Counted from the first letter of the stretch, positions 45,749-56,400 are shown. The stretch is 64,000 bases of DNA from Tropicimonas marinistellae (GCF_001509585.1 NZ_LNCI01000005.1:372001-436000), one strand, 5' to 3'. Notes: generated by a model not told the origin, from the letters alone. Numbers and translations are program-made.

Positions 45749-46546
45749 ATGACAGACGCTCTGACTGAGAGACAAAACGACATCATGAAGTTCCTGCGGC
45801 AGCACGACATCGCTGATGTCGATGCGCTTGCACAGCAGTTCGACGTCTCCACCCAAACGATCCGCAACGACCTGCGCGAACTCGCCTCTCGCGGCCTCGT
45901 CATACGAACCCACGGCGGTGCGCGGCGCGCCGGATCGGCATCGAACTACGCCTATTCCGAACGGCGCCGGATTCGGCAGCGGGAAAAGGAACTCATCGGT
46001 CGCAGAACCGCGCAGCTCATTCCGGACCATTGTTCCGTGATGATCAATATCGGCACCTCGACCGAACAGGTCGCTCGGGCGCTAACCGGGCACGAAGGCC
46101 TCGTGGTGCTGTCCAACAATATCAATATCATCAACGTACTCGTCGGCTCCAAGGCACGCGAATTGATCCTTGTTGGCGGTTCGGTGCGGCAAAGCGACGG
46201 CGCAATCGTCGGGGCCGACGCGGTGGACTTCATCTCTCGCTACAAGGCAGATTATGCGGTGATCGGTGCCTCCGCACTGGATGAAGACGGCGCAATCCTC
46301 GACTTCGATGCCCGGGAGGTCTCCGTTGCTCGCTCGATTCTGAAAAACTCCCGCACCCGCATCCTGGTCTGCGACAATTCGAAATTCGACCGCACCGCGC
46401 CGGTCAGGATTTGCGATGTGGCAGATCTGGACTACGTCGTGACGGACGCTGATCCACCGCATGAGTTCCTGCAGGCGGCGAACCGTGGGCAAACCGAAAT
46501 CCTGACAATCGAGCAGGAAGATGACTCAGAAATCCTCACTGCCTGA
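45749..46546 (+). CDS. glpR: DeoR-family glycerol regulator
   Basis: 265 residues from the ATG at 45749 (MTDALTERQNDIMKFLRQHD). A TTG at 45740 would add three residues. The N-terminal DeoR helix-turn-helix is VDALAQQFDVSTQTIRNDLR (about residues 26-45) followed by the family hallmark THGGARR. The C-terminal sensor domain has INIGTSTEQVARAL near residue 95 and VLVGSKARELILVGGSVR near residue 130, with KADYAVIGASALDEDGAI later. It is probably a glycerol-3-phosphate-responsive repressor of both divergent transcripts. It overlaps glpD by 26 bases. Confidence 0.92.
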   Translation: MTDALTERQNDIMKFLRQHDIADVDALAQQFDVSTQTIRNDLRELASRGLVIRTHGGARRAGSASNYAYSERRRIRQREKELIGRRTAQLIPDHCSVMINIGTSTEQVARALTGHEGLVVLSNNINIINVLVGSKARELILVGGSVRQSDGAIVGADAVDFISRYKADYAVIGASALDEDGAILDFDAREVSVARSILKNSRTRILVCDNSKFDRTAPVRICDVADLDYVVTDADPPHEFLQAANRGQTEILTIEQEDDSEILTA

Positions 46547-48128
46547 CCCCTCTCAATTCTACGATCTCTTCGTCATTGGCGGCGGTGTGAACGGCTGCGG
46601 AATCGCACGCGATGCCGCCGGTCGAGGCTTGTCGGTTGCGCTTGCCGAGATGAACGACCTTGCTTCGGCGACGTCCTCTGCTTCGACAAAACTGTTCCAC
46701 GGCGGTCTTCGCTACCTGGAGTATTTCGAGGTCCGCCTTGTTCGCGAGGCGTTGGCCGAACGCGAGGTTCTGCTGCGCGCGATGCCCCACATCTCCTGGC
46801 CAATGCGGTTCGTTCTGCCGATCCATGCAGGCATGAAGTTCGACGCGTCAACGCCGGCATCGCGGCTGTTGTCGACGTTCATGCCCTGGACAAGGGGCAA
46901 GCGGCCGCCCTGGATGATCCGCTCGGGGCTCTTTCTCTACGACCATCTTGGTGGGCGGGACATTCTGCCCGGCACCCGGCGGGTCGACCTCTCGGGCGCG
47001 CCGGAAGGCCGGCCACTCAAACCCGAGTTCCGCTTTGCCTATGAGTATTCCGATTGCTGGGTCGAGGACTCGCGTCTTGTGGTGCTCAACGCCCGCGACG
47101 CGGCCGACCGCGGGGCGCAAGTCATGACGCGAACCCGGGTCGTGGGAGCCGAGCGTCGCGAAGGCCTGTGGGAGGTGGCTCTGGAAGGGCCGGACGGCCC
47201 GCGGACCGTCCGAGCGCGGGCGCTGGTAAATGCCGGAGGCCCGTGGGTCGAACAGGTTCTGCGGAACGTGGTGCGAGCCAACAGCGGCGCTGGCATCCGG
47301 CTCGTCCGCGGCAGCCACATCGTCACCCGGCAACTCTTTGACCATGACAAGTGCTATTTCTTCCAGGGCTCAGACGGTCGGATCGTTTTCGCCATCCCAT
47401 ACGAACAGGATTTCACGCTGATCGGAACCACCGACATGGAGCATAGCGCGGCCGATGAACGGCCGGAATGCACCGACGAGGAAAAGCGCTATCTGCTGGA
47501 TTTTGTCTCCGCGTATTTCGCGAAGCCGGTGACCGAGGCGGATATTGTATGGACCTATTCGGGCGTACGCCCGCTCTACGACGACGGCGCCAGTTCCGCC
47601 ACGGCGGCGACACGTGACTATGTGCTCTCGCTCGACGAAAGTGACGGCGCTCCGCTGCTCAGCGTTTTCGGCGGAAAGATCACCACCTACCGCAGACTTG
47701 CGGAGGCGGCGATGGGCAAGCTCGCGCCGCACTTCCCGACCGCGAGTGGCCCATGGACCGCGGGCGCGGCGCTGCCCGGCGGAGACTTCCCGGTGGACGG
47801 GGTTGAGACCCTCGCGGAACAGCTTGGTGAAGCCTATCCCTTCGTCGATACCGCTTGGGCGCACCGCCTTGTGCGCTGCTACGGCACGCAGGCGCGCGAC
47901 CTGCTCGCGGGCGCGACCTGTGCCGAGGATCTCGGCAAGAGCTTCGGCGCAACTATCACAGAGCGCGAACTCGACTGGGTGATCGACCGTGAATGGGTCC
48001 AATGCGCCGAGGACTTCGTCTGGCGCCGTACCCGCATCGGGCTGCGGCTCACGCCAGAGGAGATTGAGCGGATAGACGCATACATCGCGCAAGCGCGGGC
48101 AGCCGACGGTTCCGCAGCCACCGCCTGA
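46521..48128 (+). CDS. glpD: Aerobic glycerol-3-phosphate dehydrogenase
   Basis: A 535-residue FAD enzyme at the cytoplasmic membrane, oxidising glycerol-3-phosphate to DHAP and reducing quinone. The FAD fold is LFVIGGGVNGCGIARDAAGR (about residues 16-35). SASTKLFHGGLRYLEYFEVR near residue 54 is the family signature, with LIGTTDMEH near residue 300 and WTYSGVRPLYDDGA near residue 343. GGAAG (46516-46520) lies directly before the chosen ATG, and the start inside glpR is supported by continuous conserved sequence from residue 14. Glycerol kinase is absent from the window. Confidence 0.95.
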   Translation: MTQKSSLPDPSQFYDLFVIGGGVNGCGIARDAAGRGLSVALAEMNDLASATSSASTKLFHGGLRYLEYFEVRLVREALAEREVLLRAMPHISWPMRFVLPIHAGMKFDASTPASRLLSTFMPWTRGKRPPWMIRSGLFLYDHLGGRDILPGTRRVDLSGAPEGRPLKPEFRFAYEYSDCWVEDSRLVVLNARDAADRGAQVMTRTRVVGAERREGLWEVALEGPDGPRTVRARALVNAGGPWVEQVLRNVVRANSGAGIRLVRGSHIVTRQLFDHDKCYFFQGSDGRIVFAIPYEQDFTLIGTTDMEHSAADERPECTDEEKRYLLDFVSAYFAKPVTEADIVWTYSGVRPLYDDGASSATAATRDYVLSLDESDGAPLLSVFGGKITTYRRLAEAAMGKLAPHFPTASGPWTAGAALPGGDFPVDGVETLAEQLGEAYPFVDTAWAHRLVRCYGTQARDLLAGATCAEDLGKSFGATITERELDWVIDREWVQCAEDFVWRRTRIGLRLTPEEIERIDAYIAQARAADGSAATA

Positions 48129-48218
48129 TGCAATTGCCCACCCCTGCGGTTGCGAACCCAACGACGCGCCGCGCATGACCTAAGCACCGGAACGAGGCGT
48201 CAATCTGGTGTGCTCACC

Positions 48219-51200
48219 TCAATCCGAACGCGTTCCGCCCATGGTGTCTCGCACGGGTGCTGCCGGTTTCAGCTGGTATTTCGGAGCGGAGGCGGTGCGC
48301 GGGTTGCCCCCCGTTCCACCTCCTGCAGCGCCCAATCCGCCTGCCCGGCCCGCACGCGCAACACGTCGGTGCCCGACACGCGCGCCATGTCCGGCGCCCG
48401 GCCGCACTGTCCCTCCAACGCCCGGCGCTTCTGAAACGGCTGCCTGCGACCTTCGGCGTTCGTTGAGCTCAGGGTCGATCGTAACGGTTTCAAAGACGTG
48501 CGCGGCCTCCTCGCTCTGGCCCAGAAACACATCGCGACTGCTGACCGCGAGACCCGCCGGATAAAGCCGGTAACTCGGCGAGGCGAGTTCTTCGTCGTCT
48601 CCAATCTCTTTGAAGGCCGCCGGCGCAAACCACTCCTCCAGCCGATCTTCATCGCCGACAGGAATCTCCGGTCCGTCCCCCAGGCGGATGGTCTCGAACC
48701 GGAACTCGCTCGCACCCGCGATCCCACCGGTCGCGTATTTCTCCAAAACCTCGTCGAACGGAACGACCTTCTGCCAGAGTTCCAACCGTGCGGAAGGCAG
48801 CACCGGGCGCGCGCCCGACCGCTCCACGAGAAGGACCGGGAGCTCATCCACCTCCGGCTGGGGTATCTGAACGGCGTCCTCGGCCGCGAGCGCGGCGCCC
48901 ACAAGTGCGGCGACATCGGTCAGTGTCACCGGTTCCGGCTTGCGTTCGCCCACGGTGATATCCACGGAGATCGACTTCTTGACACCGAGGAATTTGAACT
49001 TGGCTTCACCGTCCACCACCCAGAGCCCCGGCCCGGTAACCCGCGCAAAAACGTCGACGCCCAGCAAGGTCGTGTTTCCCTTGCTGACACTCACACCGAA
49101 CGTGACGAGGAACTCGAAGCCAAAGGGATCGAATTGGATCAGCGCGTCAAAGGAAAACCATCCTTCCGCGTTGAACCCGGCGACGCGCACCCAGACGTCC
49201 AGCCGCCCACCCGTCTGGAAGGTGTTGGACGTGATGGCGACATAGGCCTTCAGTTCCACTGCGGCGTTGTCACCGAGCGGGAGCGCGGCGCGTAGCCTGG
49301 CGAGGTTCGGCGTCCCTTCTGGCGGGACGAAATCGGGATGAAACCCGCCCATCGACACCAGCATGTTGGGCGCATCGCCCCAACTCATCCGCATCGCCAT
49401 GTCGCCGGAAAGCTGGAACAGATGAAGCACGTGGCTGTCCCGGAGTGTTGCATCCAGCGCGAAGGTCTTTTCGGTGAGGTTGACCACACCGAAAACGTCC
49501 ATGTTGAGTTCGACGATGGCTGCTTCGGGATCGGGCAGCGCAATACCGATGCGGCCCAACAGAGCGATCTTAATCGGATCCGGGAACTCGACGATCACGC
49601 CGAGGTCCGCTGTCACCAGCGTGGGCGTGCCCCAGCCGAGCCGACACATCACGCCGAAAACGAACTGCCCATTGGAGACCGGGAAGATCGCGCGCAGGTC
49701 CGACAGGATCTGCGGGGCATTGGCGATAGGGTCCGACGGGAACATGATCGACTCGAGCGCCCCGTCCTTCAACCGCGCCCGCAGCGCCTCGTCGTCGAAG
49801 GTGCGGTGTAGCCCGACAAGCCCACCAACGCCGTTGAGCGTGATGCCGAAGCCGAGCTGGATCGGGGGAAACTCGCTGAAGACCGACAAGAAAAGCGACC
49901 AGCCCGGTTCGTTGTCCGGAAGCCGGGTGGAGAGCATTCCGATCGCGGTCAGCTTCAGCGAGGTGAAGGCCACCTGCCCCACCCCGGCATATTCGCCCGC
50001 CTCTGCGTCATGGAACAGATAGCCGCCGCCGGTGACGATACCACCAGCATCGATGGTAAGCCCAAGCCCCTTGGGGGGGAGAAAGTTGATCGCAAGGTCG
50101 AGTGGCCCGATATTGCCCGGCTGTTCACTTTCCGGCGGGCGGCTCACAAGCGCGCGCAGCCCGATTTCCTCCACCGCGACCTGCATGACGGAAATATCCA
50201 AGCCGCCGGTCACCGCCGCATCGAGCGTGATGCCGTCGAAACCGGCCAACATCTTCAACCGCAACGCGTCGATACCGATTGGGCCAAGCGTGAAATCGAT
50301 TGGAATGAGGATGTCGAACCCGAGGCCCGCATCGAACCGAAACCCACCCGAGAGCGACCAGCGCGCGCCGAGGTCGCCTGTCACGACGAACTCTGTGTCG
50401 CCGAATATCTCGCCGATGAACCCGTCGCCGTCTCCCGGCGCGACGATGATGCGCAGCCCCGCCTCCTCGCCAGCGGTGGTGGCCGCAATCTCGATGTCGT
50501 GGCCATTGGTGGACAGCTCCGTTGCAACTGAAAAGGTCAGTTGCGCCAGTTCCAGCCCTGCTTTGCCGGGTGCACCGATCAGCCGCCACGGCGCCTCCGG
50601 CCGCCCTTCCACGGCAATGCGGATATCGGCGCTAGCCTGGCCCGGCACCACCTCTATGCCGGATGGCCGCATGCGCAAATCCAAGGCCCGGTCTGCGTCA
50701 CCGGAGGCCGAAAGCGCGAGAGCGAAATCCCCGGCCAGAGGTTCGCGGTCGCTCAGGCTACCGCTCAGGTAGTTGGTCAACGCAATCCCGGTGAGGCCGG
50801 CGGCATCCCCCATGGTTCCAAGCACGACCGCCGCATGGACGGCGGCACTGCCGTTGCTGCCGAAGCTCGCCCGCTTGTCGAGCAGAAGCGCCTCCAGTTC
50901 GATGGCCGCATCGTTCGCCTCTCCTGCCATCCAATCGGAGACGAGAGCCGGGCGCAGCGCGCGATAGGCGGGGTAGATCCCAAAGCTGGCAAGGAGCCTG
51001 TTGAGGTTCTCCAGCGCCAATCCAACGTCGAAATCGTCCGGCCAGCCGTAGCGCTGTGTCAGGTGCGCTACCGGATCGCTCATTGCCGGGCCGAGAGCGT
51101 CCCAGTCGATGGAGCGGCGCGGTGGCAAGCGCGGGTCGACCTCCTCCTCCGCGATCACGCCAAGCGCATGGAGCGCCTCGTAGAGAGGTTGGAGATAGGT

Positions 51201-51596
51201 GATGAGCCAGTTGGTGATCAGGTAATCCGGCAGGCGCAGCGCCATCTCCTGCCAGTCACCGCCTGGTTGGAAAACGTCGAATGGCGGCGGGACGTCCGTC
51301 AGGTCGCCCAACGTGTCACCGTTGGCGTATCCCTTGACCGTTTCGAAGATCAGGCGGGAATTCCCGATCAGGTCCTGTGCCTGCTGGTGCGTAATCTCCC
51401 GCGTGGCAATGATCGCACGCGCGATGGTGGCGATGTTGCCGAGTTGTACCGGGATCGCCATCGCATCGCGAAGTGCGCCAGCCTGGGTGTCGTTGAGTTG
51501 TATTTCCCAACCCAGTTCCTCAAGCAGCGCCTGCAGGCTTTCCTTGTCCTCGGCGGCCTCCAGAAGGGGGGCGAACAGGTCGATGATCAGCTTCAT
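48219..51596 (-). CDS. Large DUF6603-like protein with frameshifted tail
   Basis: 1125 residues, last gene of the unknown cluster. Residues 1-290 are mostly helical. From about residue 290 to 900 long runs of alternating hydrophobic residues and glycines suggest an extended beta structure, with IQLGFGITLNGVGGLVGLHR (about residue 580) and MCRLGWGTPTLVTADLGVIV near residue 650. This is what I recall as the DUF6603 domain. There is no signal peptide. The start ATG at 51596 has GGGAG upstream. At the 3' end the coding signal leaves the frame at an AACGAACG duplication (48457-48464) and returns at a six-base homopolymer (48307-48312), so about 48 codons are read out of frame. Function is unknown. 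Confidence 0.8.
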   Translation of the reverse strand: MKLIIDLFAPLLEAAEDKESLQALLEELGWEIQLNDTQAGALRDAMAIPVQLGNIATIARAIIATREITHQQAQDLIGNSRLIFETVKGYANGDTLGDLTDVPPPFDVFQPGGDWQEMALRLPDYLITNWLITYLQPLYEALHALGVIAEEEVDPRLPPRRSIDWDALGPAMSDPVAHLTQRYGWPDDFDVGLALENLNRLLASFGIYPAYRALRPALVSDWMAGEANDAAIELEALLLDKRASFGSNGSAAVHAAVVLGTMGDAAGLTGIALTNYLSGSLSDREPLAGDFALALSASGDADRALDLRMRPSGIEVVPGQASADIRIAVEGRPEAPWRLIGAPGKAGLELAQLTFSVATELSTNGHDIEIAATTAGEEAGLRIIVAPGDGDGFIGEIFGDTEFVVTGDLGARWSLSGGFRFDAGLGFDILIPIDFTLGPIGIDALRLKMLAGFDGITLDAAVTGGLDISVMQVAVEEIGLRALVSRPPESEQPGNIGPLDLAINFLPPKGLGLTIDAGGIVTGGGYLFHDAEAGEYAGVGQVAFTSLKLTAIGMLSTRLPDNEPGWSLFLSVFSEFPPIQLGFGITLNGVGGLVGLHRTFDDEALRARLKDGALESIMFPSDPIANAPQILSDLRAIFPVSNGQFVFGVMCRLGWGTPTLVTADLGVIVEFPDPIKIALLGRIGIALPDPEAAIVELNMDVFGVVNLTEKTFALDATLRDSHVLHLFQLSGDMAMRMSWGDAPNMLVSMGGFHPDFVPPEGTPNLARLRAALPLGDNAAVELKAYVAITSNTFQTGGRLDVWVRVAGFNAEGWFSFDALIQFDPFGFEFLVTFGVSVSKGNTTLLGVDVFARVTGPGLWVVDGEAKFKFLGVKKSISVDITVGERKPEPVTLTDVAALVGAALAAEDAVQIPQPEVDELPVLLVERSGARPVLPSARLELWQKVVPFDEVLEKYATGGIAGASEFRFETIRLGDGPEIPVGDEDRLEEWFAPAAFKEIGDDEELASPSYRLYPAGLAVSSRDVFLGQSEEAAHVFETVTIDPELNERRRSQAAVSEAPGVGGTVRPGAGHGARVGHRRVARAGRAGGLGAAGGGTGGNPRTASAPKYQLKPAAPVRDTMGGTRSD

Positions 51597-51611
51597 GCCA
51601 CTCCCATCCTT

Positions 51612-53402
51612 TTACGGCGCTGCGGCCGGCACTGCGGCGCGCACGTCTGTCTGAAGACAGTTCGGCTGCACGTTGGGGGTGCGGAAATCCACCTCGAACT
51701 GGATCGGCGGCGTGTCGGAATGCGCCAACCGTTCCAGCAATTGCCGATCCACCTCCCCCTTGTCGTCCATGATCATCCGGGCAATCGCGAGTTTCTTGAC
51801 GGTCATGTTCTCGTCGGCGTTGATCAGCCCCTGCAACACGTCGCGCGAGCGCAGCCCGGTGCGGCCGACACTGCGGTCGAACCCGTCCAGGATCGCGGTT
51901 TTCGCGGCATTGGTCAGCGGCCCATCGTCGGCAAGCAACGTGTTGTACTGTGTCAGAAACCCCGTGAGCTGCCCCTCTTCGGCCGCCCGCAAGGCATCCA
52001 CGCCGGCCTCTGTGGGCGGCGACTGAAAACGCGAGATCAGCCGGTCGCGGTCCACGCTGTAAACCGCCTCCGGCATCAGGTCCGACCATTCGGGAGCCGT
52101 ATTCGCCGCAGGTGGCGCCTTCACCCGCAGCGGGCCGGAAACCAGATCCTTGTCCGTATCCAGCATCTCCTTCCAGGTGCGCCGCAGGTCGCTGCCGGTC
52201 TGCCGCAGCATCTCGGACCTCGGGCCGACCAGATCGGAAGCACGCGAATAGGATTTCACCTGCACGAACCGCGCCAGGAAGCCACCGCCCGGCTTGTCGA
52301 ACATCTCCACCATGTCGGGCCCGGCGCCGCCCGGGAAGGTGAACTGGATGATCTTGCGGATCGGTGAGCCGGCATCGCTGCCCGGATTGATCGTGCGATC
52401 CAGGATGATGGCCAATTCGAACACGTAGCCATGGGTGTTCTTGCCGCCCGCTCCGACGATGGCCAACTTGATCAGTTCCTGCTGGCCTTCCACGATTGCC
52501 GACGACAGATCGTTCATGTTGACCAGCCCATTGGCGCGCGCCACGACGTTCAGCACCTCGTAACCGTCCAGTACCCGGTGCATGAATTCGTCGGGGTGGA
52601 GCACCCGACCGCCGGTCATATGGGCGACGGTCGTGCTTCCGAACAGGGTGATGTCGTTCGGGGTGAGCCCGCCATCGGTCGTCAACGGGTTATAGCGACC
52701 GGCGAAATACTCCATGTATTCCTTCACCGCGAGTTGCGTATCGGCGAGGCTTGGCGGGTCGGTCATGCCGCGCGCGTGGTAGAGGCGTTCGACCATCTCG
52801 TCGCGCCGCGTCGCGTCTTTGACAATGCCCACGAGATCGGCAACTGCCGTTGCGCCCGGCACGGTCTCCGGACGCGGACGCACCCGCCAACCGCTCGACC
52901 CCTGGCCGGTGACGTATTTCCGCGACTGTCGCAGGTCGGCCGGACCGAGCAGCGCATCCAGCATGGCGCGGTGGCGATAGCCCTCGCGCGTGGAGACATG
53001 GTTGCGCACCCAGTTTTCGGGCGATCCGTCCAGGGTGCCGCCATCGATGGCCTGCTTGTTGTCACTGACCCAGCGTTTATAGACCCTGTCGATCTCCGGA
53101 ATGATGAAGCCGTCTCCACCGGGCTTGGCAATGTCGTCAATCGACAGGAAGGCCGCGTCGTCGGCACCGCCCCCGGCATTGCGAAATCGGAGCACCTGCC
53201 GCGCAATATCCTCGACGTCCGTTCCAAGATCACCGAAATGGTCCGCGACCAGCCGCCGAACCGCCGCCGGATCGTCACCGGCCGCCTCCAGTTCGGTCAG
53301 GAACGCCTTCACCCGCTGAGGCGTCACCGCCCCTTCCGGCGTCGAAATCAGGTGCCGCAGCAGCGGTGCGAGCACGTCGTTTATGTCGAAGAGCGCCCGC
53401 AT
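51612..53402 (-). CDS. Hypothetical protein with PD-(D/E)xK-like nuclease signature
   Basis: 596 residues. The first 300 are helical with no recognised family. Between residues 325 and 385 lie elements in the order expected of a restriction-endonuclease-like core: HGYVFELAIILD (acidic E at about 329), then GPDMVEMFD with D at about 363, and RFVQVKSYS with Q381-V-K383, the Q-x-K variant of the active site. The start shares one base with the stop of the 1089-residue gene (TGATG), implying coupled translation. No signal peptide. No small immunity-like gene follows, as the DUF6603-like gene begins 16 bases downstream. Nuclease activity is inferred from the motif alone. Confidence 0.7.
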   Translation of the reverse strand: MRALFDINDVLAPLLRHLISTPEGAVTPQRVKAFLTELEAAGDDPAAVRRLVADHFGDLGTDVEDIARQVLRFRNAGGGADDAAFLSIDDIAKPGGDGFIIPEIDRVYKRWVSDNKQAIDGGTLDGSPENWVRNHVSTREGYRHRAMLDALLGPADLRQSRKYVTGQGSSGWRVRPRPETVPGATAVADLVGIVKDATRRDEMVERLYHARGMTDPPSLADTQLAVKEYMEYFAGRYNPLTTDGGLTPNDITLFGSTTVAHMTGGRVLHPDEFMHRVLDGYEVLNVVARANGLVNMNDLSSAIVEGQQELIKLAIVGAGGKNTHGYVFELAIILDRTINPGSDAGSPIRKIIQFTFPGGAGPDMVEMFDKPGGGFLARFVQVKSYSRASDLVGPRSEMLRQTGSDLRRTWKEMLDTDKDLVSGPLRVKAPPAANTAPEWSDLMPEAVYSVDRDRLISRFQSPPTEAGVDALRAAEEGQLTGFLTQYNTLLADDGPLTNAAKTAILDGFDRSVGRTGLRSRDVLQGLINADENMTVKKLAIARMIMDDKGEVDRQLLERLAHSDTPPIQFEVDFRTPNVQPNCLQTDVRAAVPAAAP

Positions 53403-56400
53403 CAGTCGAGGTCCAGATCCAGCAAGAATATCGCGATCTCATCGAGCCAGTCTTCCGCGCCGATATCCGGCAGCCCCTGGAAGAAACCGCGCAGCGCCCG
53501 GGAGGAGACAATGGGCAGCATGACCGCACCGAACATGATGAGCTGCTCGAACCGGGAGACGGGCTTGCCCCATTTGTCCTGCCCGGTGCAAACGGCAATC
53601 AGCAGATCCTCAATGTCGAGAATGTCGCCCACGACGGGAATGAAGCCGAGCGCCATGTCGATCACGAATTGCGCCATTTCCACGTTGGCGTCGTATTGCG
53701 CCTGCTCGATGGGCACGTTGGTGCGCATCAGGTGCCCGGTGCCGGTGCCGCGCCCGGTGCGCGGTACGGTCTGGGTTGGCGCGTCGGCATTGGCAAGCGT
53801 ACTGCCGAGGTCCGGGATCGCGTCGAAATCCCGGTCTGCGTCCGTGTAGGTGATCCGGTTGTTCGCATCCGGCGCGGGCGGCGACCCGGTTCCGGAATAG
53901 GTGCGCCAGATGTGGTAGTCGAAGGTCGTTTCGACCTCCTCGAGCTGGAAGTGGTCCCACAGCGCTTCCCAAATCGGATCGGCGATGTTGTTGTCCTTGA
54001 TGCCGATCTCAACCGAGGGCGTTGCATGGATAATCAGCGCAAACTGGATCAGGCTGAGATCGTCGCGCCCGATAACGAAATCCCGGAACCGTCCCAGCAC
54101 AAAGTGCTGCAGCAGGACTTCCGAGAAATCGGTTCGGTTGATCCCGTGATGCACCTTGTAGCGGACGTCGAAGGCGAACCGATCATGCGCAGACCGTTTC
54201 GAACAGGTGATCCGCACGGTCGCCTCCCCCTTCACCCCACCCCACAGGCGCGGGCGGCGGTCTTCCGGCGCGGCGTTGGGCGTGGTGGCATCCTGCAGTT
54301 TGTATACGACCTCCACCCCCCAGTGCCCCGTGGGCCCGGGATCACGAAAGGGCTTCACCGTGACGAAAGGCATGTCGTCCCGGCGGATCGCGTTGCGCTC
54401 GCGGAAGTCTTCGAGTTGGGGTGTGGGAAACTCGAAGGGCGCGCCCTGATTGGCCTGCGGACCTTGTGGAAAAGGCGCCCCGTTTGGCCATTCCCCATAG
54501 GCGTATTCCGTGCCACCCGGCAACTGAACATCGATCGCGTTCTGCGTGGCCCCGCCGCTTCCCGGTTCGTCTTGCAGCAGCGTGATTGCCGACCCACTGC
54601 CACCTGCACCATGCGGGTCGCTTTCGCGGCGTCCGGATCCGGGCGACACCCAGGCGTACCCTTCGAACGGCGCCGCGGCGGTGCCGCTCGTTCCGTCGTC
54701 GAGGGGACGGACATCGTCGTAGAGCGAAATCGTGTAGGGCGCCTCCAGCAACTTGGTGTTGATCGGCGTGCCAAGGGGCGGGACCTGGGCCGGGGTCACG
54801 GTGCGATAGAGCTCCACCCGACACGTCGAGGGAAAGTCGGCGCGATAGGTCACCGACACGCCCGGGCCGGCAACAACGATCACCTGGTCCTTGCCTTCGT
54901 CTATCACCTCCAGGATGCCGGGATTGACCTTTTCCAGCATCTCCTCGGTGTCGGTATCCGCGAGCGGCGGCTGAGCCGGGATATATTGCCAGCAGACGTT
55001 CCGCTCCAACCCGATGAGATTTGCCTGGCTTCCGACCGGATGGACCATCGTCAAACGGATGTCGCTGTTGGGCGATTTCGAATGGGTGAGACGTATCTCG
55101 GTAATGGTCCCGTCGCCGTCCTGACCGGTGATCGTGGCAACCACATGGGGCTCGTAGTCGGCTGCGCTCACAGCACCAATCTGATCGGAAACCGAGAAGA
55201 TCCCGAGGTTGAACATATAGAGCAGCGCATCGACATAATTCAGCGCCCTCATGCCCCGCGTCATGGACGTCAGTTCCCCGGAGGAGAAGACGCCGGGGTG
55301 ACGCCACTTGATCAGGCGCCGTAGCCCGGTTCGGAACCGTAATTGCTTCAAGCGACGCCGGTTTACCTCGTCCCAGGGGTTTGCATCGCCGGCCTGAACC
55401 GCTTCCGAGGCCTGTTCCGTCAGCAGCACGCGCAGATTGTAGCCGCGCATGCCGAGGTATCGGCGTTGCTGTGACTCCACCAGCGTTCGCTGAAGAACGT
55501 AATAAAACGGCGACGCATGCAGCACGAGATCCGGTTCCTCGGGATCGTCCTGCCACTCGCTCTCCAGCTGCGGGGACTGCCCGAGCGCAACGAGAGGATC
55601 GTAGAATGCAGGCCCCTTGCCGGACGAAACCCATTTCAGGTGGTGGGGCGTAGCGAGAATGTCTGCGACCACGCCAGCGACCTTCTTGACGCCATCGTAG
55701 GCCCCGGGCGGGTCACCCAGCGTGTCATCGTCGGGCAGCATCGAATCCCAGGTGGCGGGGTTCAACACCCAGAGTAGGCCGGGCCAGGTCGCAGCACCGG
55801 CGCCGCCGGGGAGGGCCGCGGTTTCCTCGACAGCCTCCTCCGCCTGCTGCCAGAGCTCCGCGCCGACCCACCAGGTTATGCTGTCAAAGACGAGAATCCT
55901 GAGCACGTCGAGGCAAACCTTCGCTGCACCCGTTTCCACTCCGTGGATCACCGGCGCACCCTTTTCCGGCGATAACCGGCTATGCACGTCGGCATAGGCA
56001 GCACCGCTTTCCAGCGCTCTCGCCAGCCCTTCGATCGCCCAGCTTCTCTGCTGGTTGATATCCGCGCTCGTGCTTCCGAGTGGCTCCTGGATATAGGAAG
56101 CCAGAAAATCCCGTTCGGTGGTCCCAGTCGTATCGACTGTGTTTGCGTGGTCCTGAAGGCCGGCATCCGATAGCGGAAGGCCGAGATCCTCGCCGTCCAG
56201 GGCGCCGACCTTCTCAAGGTAGATCCGCGCGCCAACACCCAGATTGCTGTCATTCCCGGCCACATCGCCTTCGGCAACCGCAGCCGCGGAGGTGTCGCGC
56301 GGCTCCAGCCGAACGGTGCGCTCAACAAGATCGAGATGCAGCCACCAGTCGCGGCTTTTGTGCATGACATGGTCCGGAAGCGCAGCAAGCGTGTATTGCG

